Assembly: GCA_944390505.1 (NCBI GenBank)
Contig: CALXQF010000062.1
Location: 1 to 7,575, forward strand
Direction: 5' to 3'
Source of the DNA: an uncultured Clostridia bacterium
Lineage (GTDB): Bacteria > Bacillota > Clostridia > TANB77 > CAG-508
Length of the DNA stretch: 7,575 nucleotides
Position numbers and translations under genes: made by a program. The notes beneath the pieces were generated by a model, which saw nothing but the letters and a program-made list of their open reading frames with translations, had not been told where the DNA came from and did not search any database. Of the stretch, positions 6,682 to 7,575 are shown piece after piece; the first letter of the stretch is position 1, and every line of letters begins with the position of its first letter.

Positions 6682-6692
6682 ACGTTTTGACA
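6676..6692. promoter_or_regulatory. 17-bp dyad over the -35 box, possible operator
   Basis: TGTCAAA and TTTGACA form perfect 7-bp arms around CGT. The left arm contains the -35 box of the small-RNA promoter. The right arm offers a TTGACA on the plus strand (6687-6692), but no good -10 lies 16-18 bases beyond it. A dyad in this position is typical of a repressor site, though the identity of any regulator is unknown. Confidence 0.4.
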
Positions 6693-6749
6693 ATAATATT
6701 CTACTCGTATTTTTTAAAATTATTCTTAAACAAGTGGTTTAATTACAAA

Positions 6750-6787
6750 AATAGCAAGGTATTACAAACTATGCAACCCTTGCTATT
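6750..6787 (-). terminator. Rho-independent terminator of tuf
   Basis: Perfect 10-bp arms AATAGCAAGG (6750-6759) and CCTTGCTATT (6778-6787) enclose an 18-nt loop. On the minus strand the stem runs into TTTTTGTAATT. It begins 10 bases after the tuf stop codon. On the plus strand the following bases are ACTATATTTTT, so it may also weakly stop transcripts from the DUF3800 side. Confidence 0.85.
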
Positions 6788-6796
6788 ACTATATTT

Positions 6797-7575
6797 TTAA
6801 GCAATAATTTCTGATACAACACCAGAACCTACTGTACGTCCACCTTCACGAATAGCGAATCTTAATCCGTTTTCGATAGCGATTGGTGTAATAAGTTCAA
6901 TAGTCATATCTACGTTATCACCTGGCATAACCATTTCTGTTCCAGCTTGTAATTCGATAACACCTGTAACGTCTGTTGTTCTGAAATAGAATTGTGGTCT
7001 ATATCCATTGAAGAATGGTGTATGACGTCCACCTTCTTCTTTTGTTAGAACGTATACTTGTGCTTTGAATTTTGTATGTGGATGAATTGTTCCAGGTTTT
7101 GCTAATACTTGACCTCTTTCAACTTCATCTCTTTGTGTTCCTCTTAATAGAACACCAATGTTGTCTCCAGCTTCTGCTTGGTCTAATGTTTTTCTAAACA
7201 TTTCTACACCAGTAACAACTGTTTTCTTAGCTTCATTTGCTAAACCAACGATTTCAACTTCGTCTTGTAGTTTAACAACTCCTCTTTCAACTCTACCAGT
7301 AACAACTGTTCCTCTACCACTGATTGTCATAACGTCTTCAATTGGCATTAAGAATGGTTGGTCTGTTGGTCTGTCTGGTGTTGGAATATAGTTATCAACT
7401 GCATCCATTAATTCTTTAATTGGTGCATATACAGAATCATTAGGATCTGTAGATGTACTTTCTAGTACTTTTAAAGATGAACCTTTAACGATTGGAATTT
7501 CGTCTCCTGGGAAACCATATTCTGTTAATAGGTCTCTAACTTCCATTTCAACTAATTCTAATAATTCTGGATCAT
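6797..7575 (-). CDS. tuf: Elongation factor Tu, C-terminal part (5' end outside window)
   Basis: The frame runs off the right edge, giving about 258 residues of a protein usually near 395-400. It begins in DPELLELVEMEVRDLL, the end of the GTPase domain. It continues through domain 2 (PIEDVMTISGRGTVVTGRVERG, VLLRG) and domain 3 (GGRHTPFFNGYRPQFYFRTTDVTG, MVMPGDNV, LRFAIREGGRTVGSGVV), ending EIIA. EF-Tu brings aminoacyl-tRNA to the ribosome as a GTP complex in the cytoplasm. The P-loop, switch regions and NKxD motif lie outside the window. ATG codons inside this stretch, such as the one at 7546, are internal methionines and not the start. It is the last gene of its transcript, closed by the terminator at 6750-6787. 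Confidence 0.97.
   Translation of the reverse strand, partial: DPELLELVEMEVRDLLTEYGFPGDEIPIVKGSSLKVLESTSTDPNDSVYAPIKELMDAVDNYIPTPDRPTDQPFLMPIEDVMTISGRGTVVTGRVERGVVKLQDEVEIVGLANEAKKTVVTGVEMFRKTLDQAEAGDNIGVLLRGTQRDEVERGQVLAKPGTIHPHTKFKAQVYVLTKEEGGRHTPFFNGYRPQFYFRTTDVTGVIELQAGTEMVMPGDNVDMTIELITPIAIENGLRFAIREGGRTVGSGVVSEIIA

Noticed and set aside
7158..7391. Plus-strand open frame within tuf
   Set aside because: It is antisense to highly conserved EF-Tu coding sequence and has no ribosome binding site.

Overview
The window is AT-rich DNA with a Gram-positive (Firmicutes) look, most likely from a clostridial-type anaerobe. The evidence is AGGAGG-type ribosome binding sites, consensus sigma-A promoters, a secreted SH3b/NlpC-P60 wall hydrolase with a Gram-positive signal peptide, a full-length ComEC and a typical bacterial EF-Tu. 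Genus cannot be told from the sequence alone. No tRNA, rRNA, CRISPR array, IS element or att site was seen.

Layout from left to right. Positions 1-573 hold no intact gene: there are two inverted repeats and, on the minus strand at 408-491, a short decayed coding tail. A stand-alone EAL-domain c-di-GMP phosphodiesterase (574-1341, +) follows, with no visible ribosome binding site. It converges on a two-gene minus-strand unit, the secreted SH3b-NlpC/P60 hydrolase (5475-3973) followed 30 bp later by comEC (3942-1366). One good promoter (TTGACA-17-TATACT) lies upstream of that unit. A divergent intergenic region (5476-5833) separates it from a DUF3800 gene (5834-6574, +). At the right edge is the 3' two thirds of tuf (minus), closed by a clear rho-independent terminator at 6750-6787.

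The most interesting part is 5834-6692. Immediately downstream of the DUF3800 gene and pointing towards it is what looks like a complete small-RNA gene: a fully consensus promoter (TTGACA-18-TATAAT), about 73 nt that fold into a compact three-way junction, and a T6 tract. Each of the three helices has exactly one non-Watson-Crick position, and all three are G-U on the minus strand but A-C on the plus strand, so the RNA is read from the minus strand. Its T tract overlaps the DUF3800 stop codon. A 17-bp dyad covers its -35 box. Structured RNAs associated with DUF3800 genes (DUF3800-I and later motifs) have been reported from comparative genomics without a known function. Whether this RNA belongs to one of those classes or is new cannot be decided here.

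Working together: the hydrolase and ComEC probably share a transcript, linking wall remodelling with DNA uptake or a related surface process. The EAL protein would lower c-di-GMP. The DUF3800 gene and its RNA look like an accessory pair between housekeeping genes; their biochemical role is unknown.
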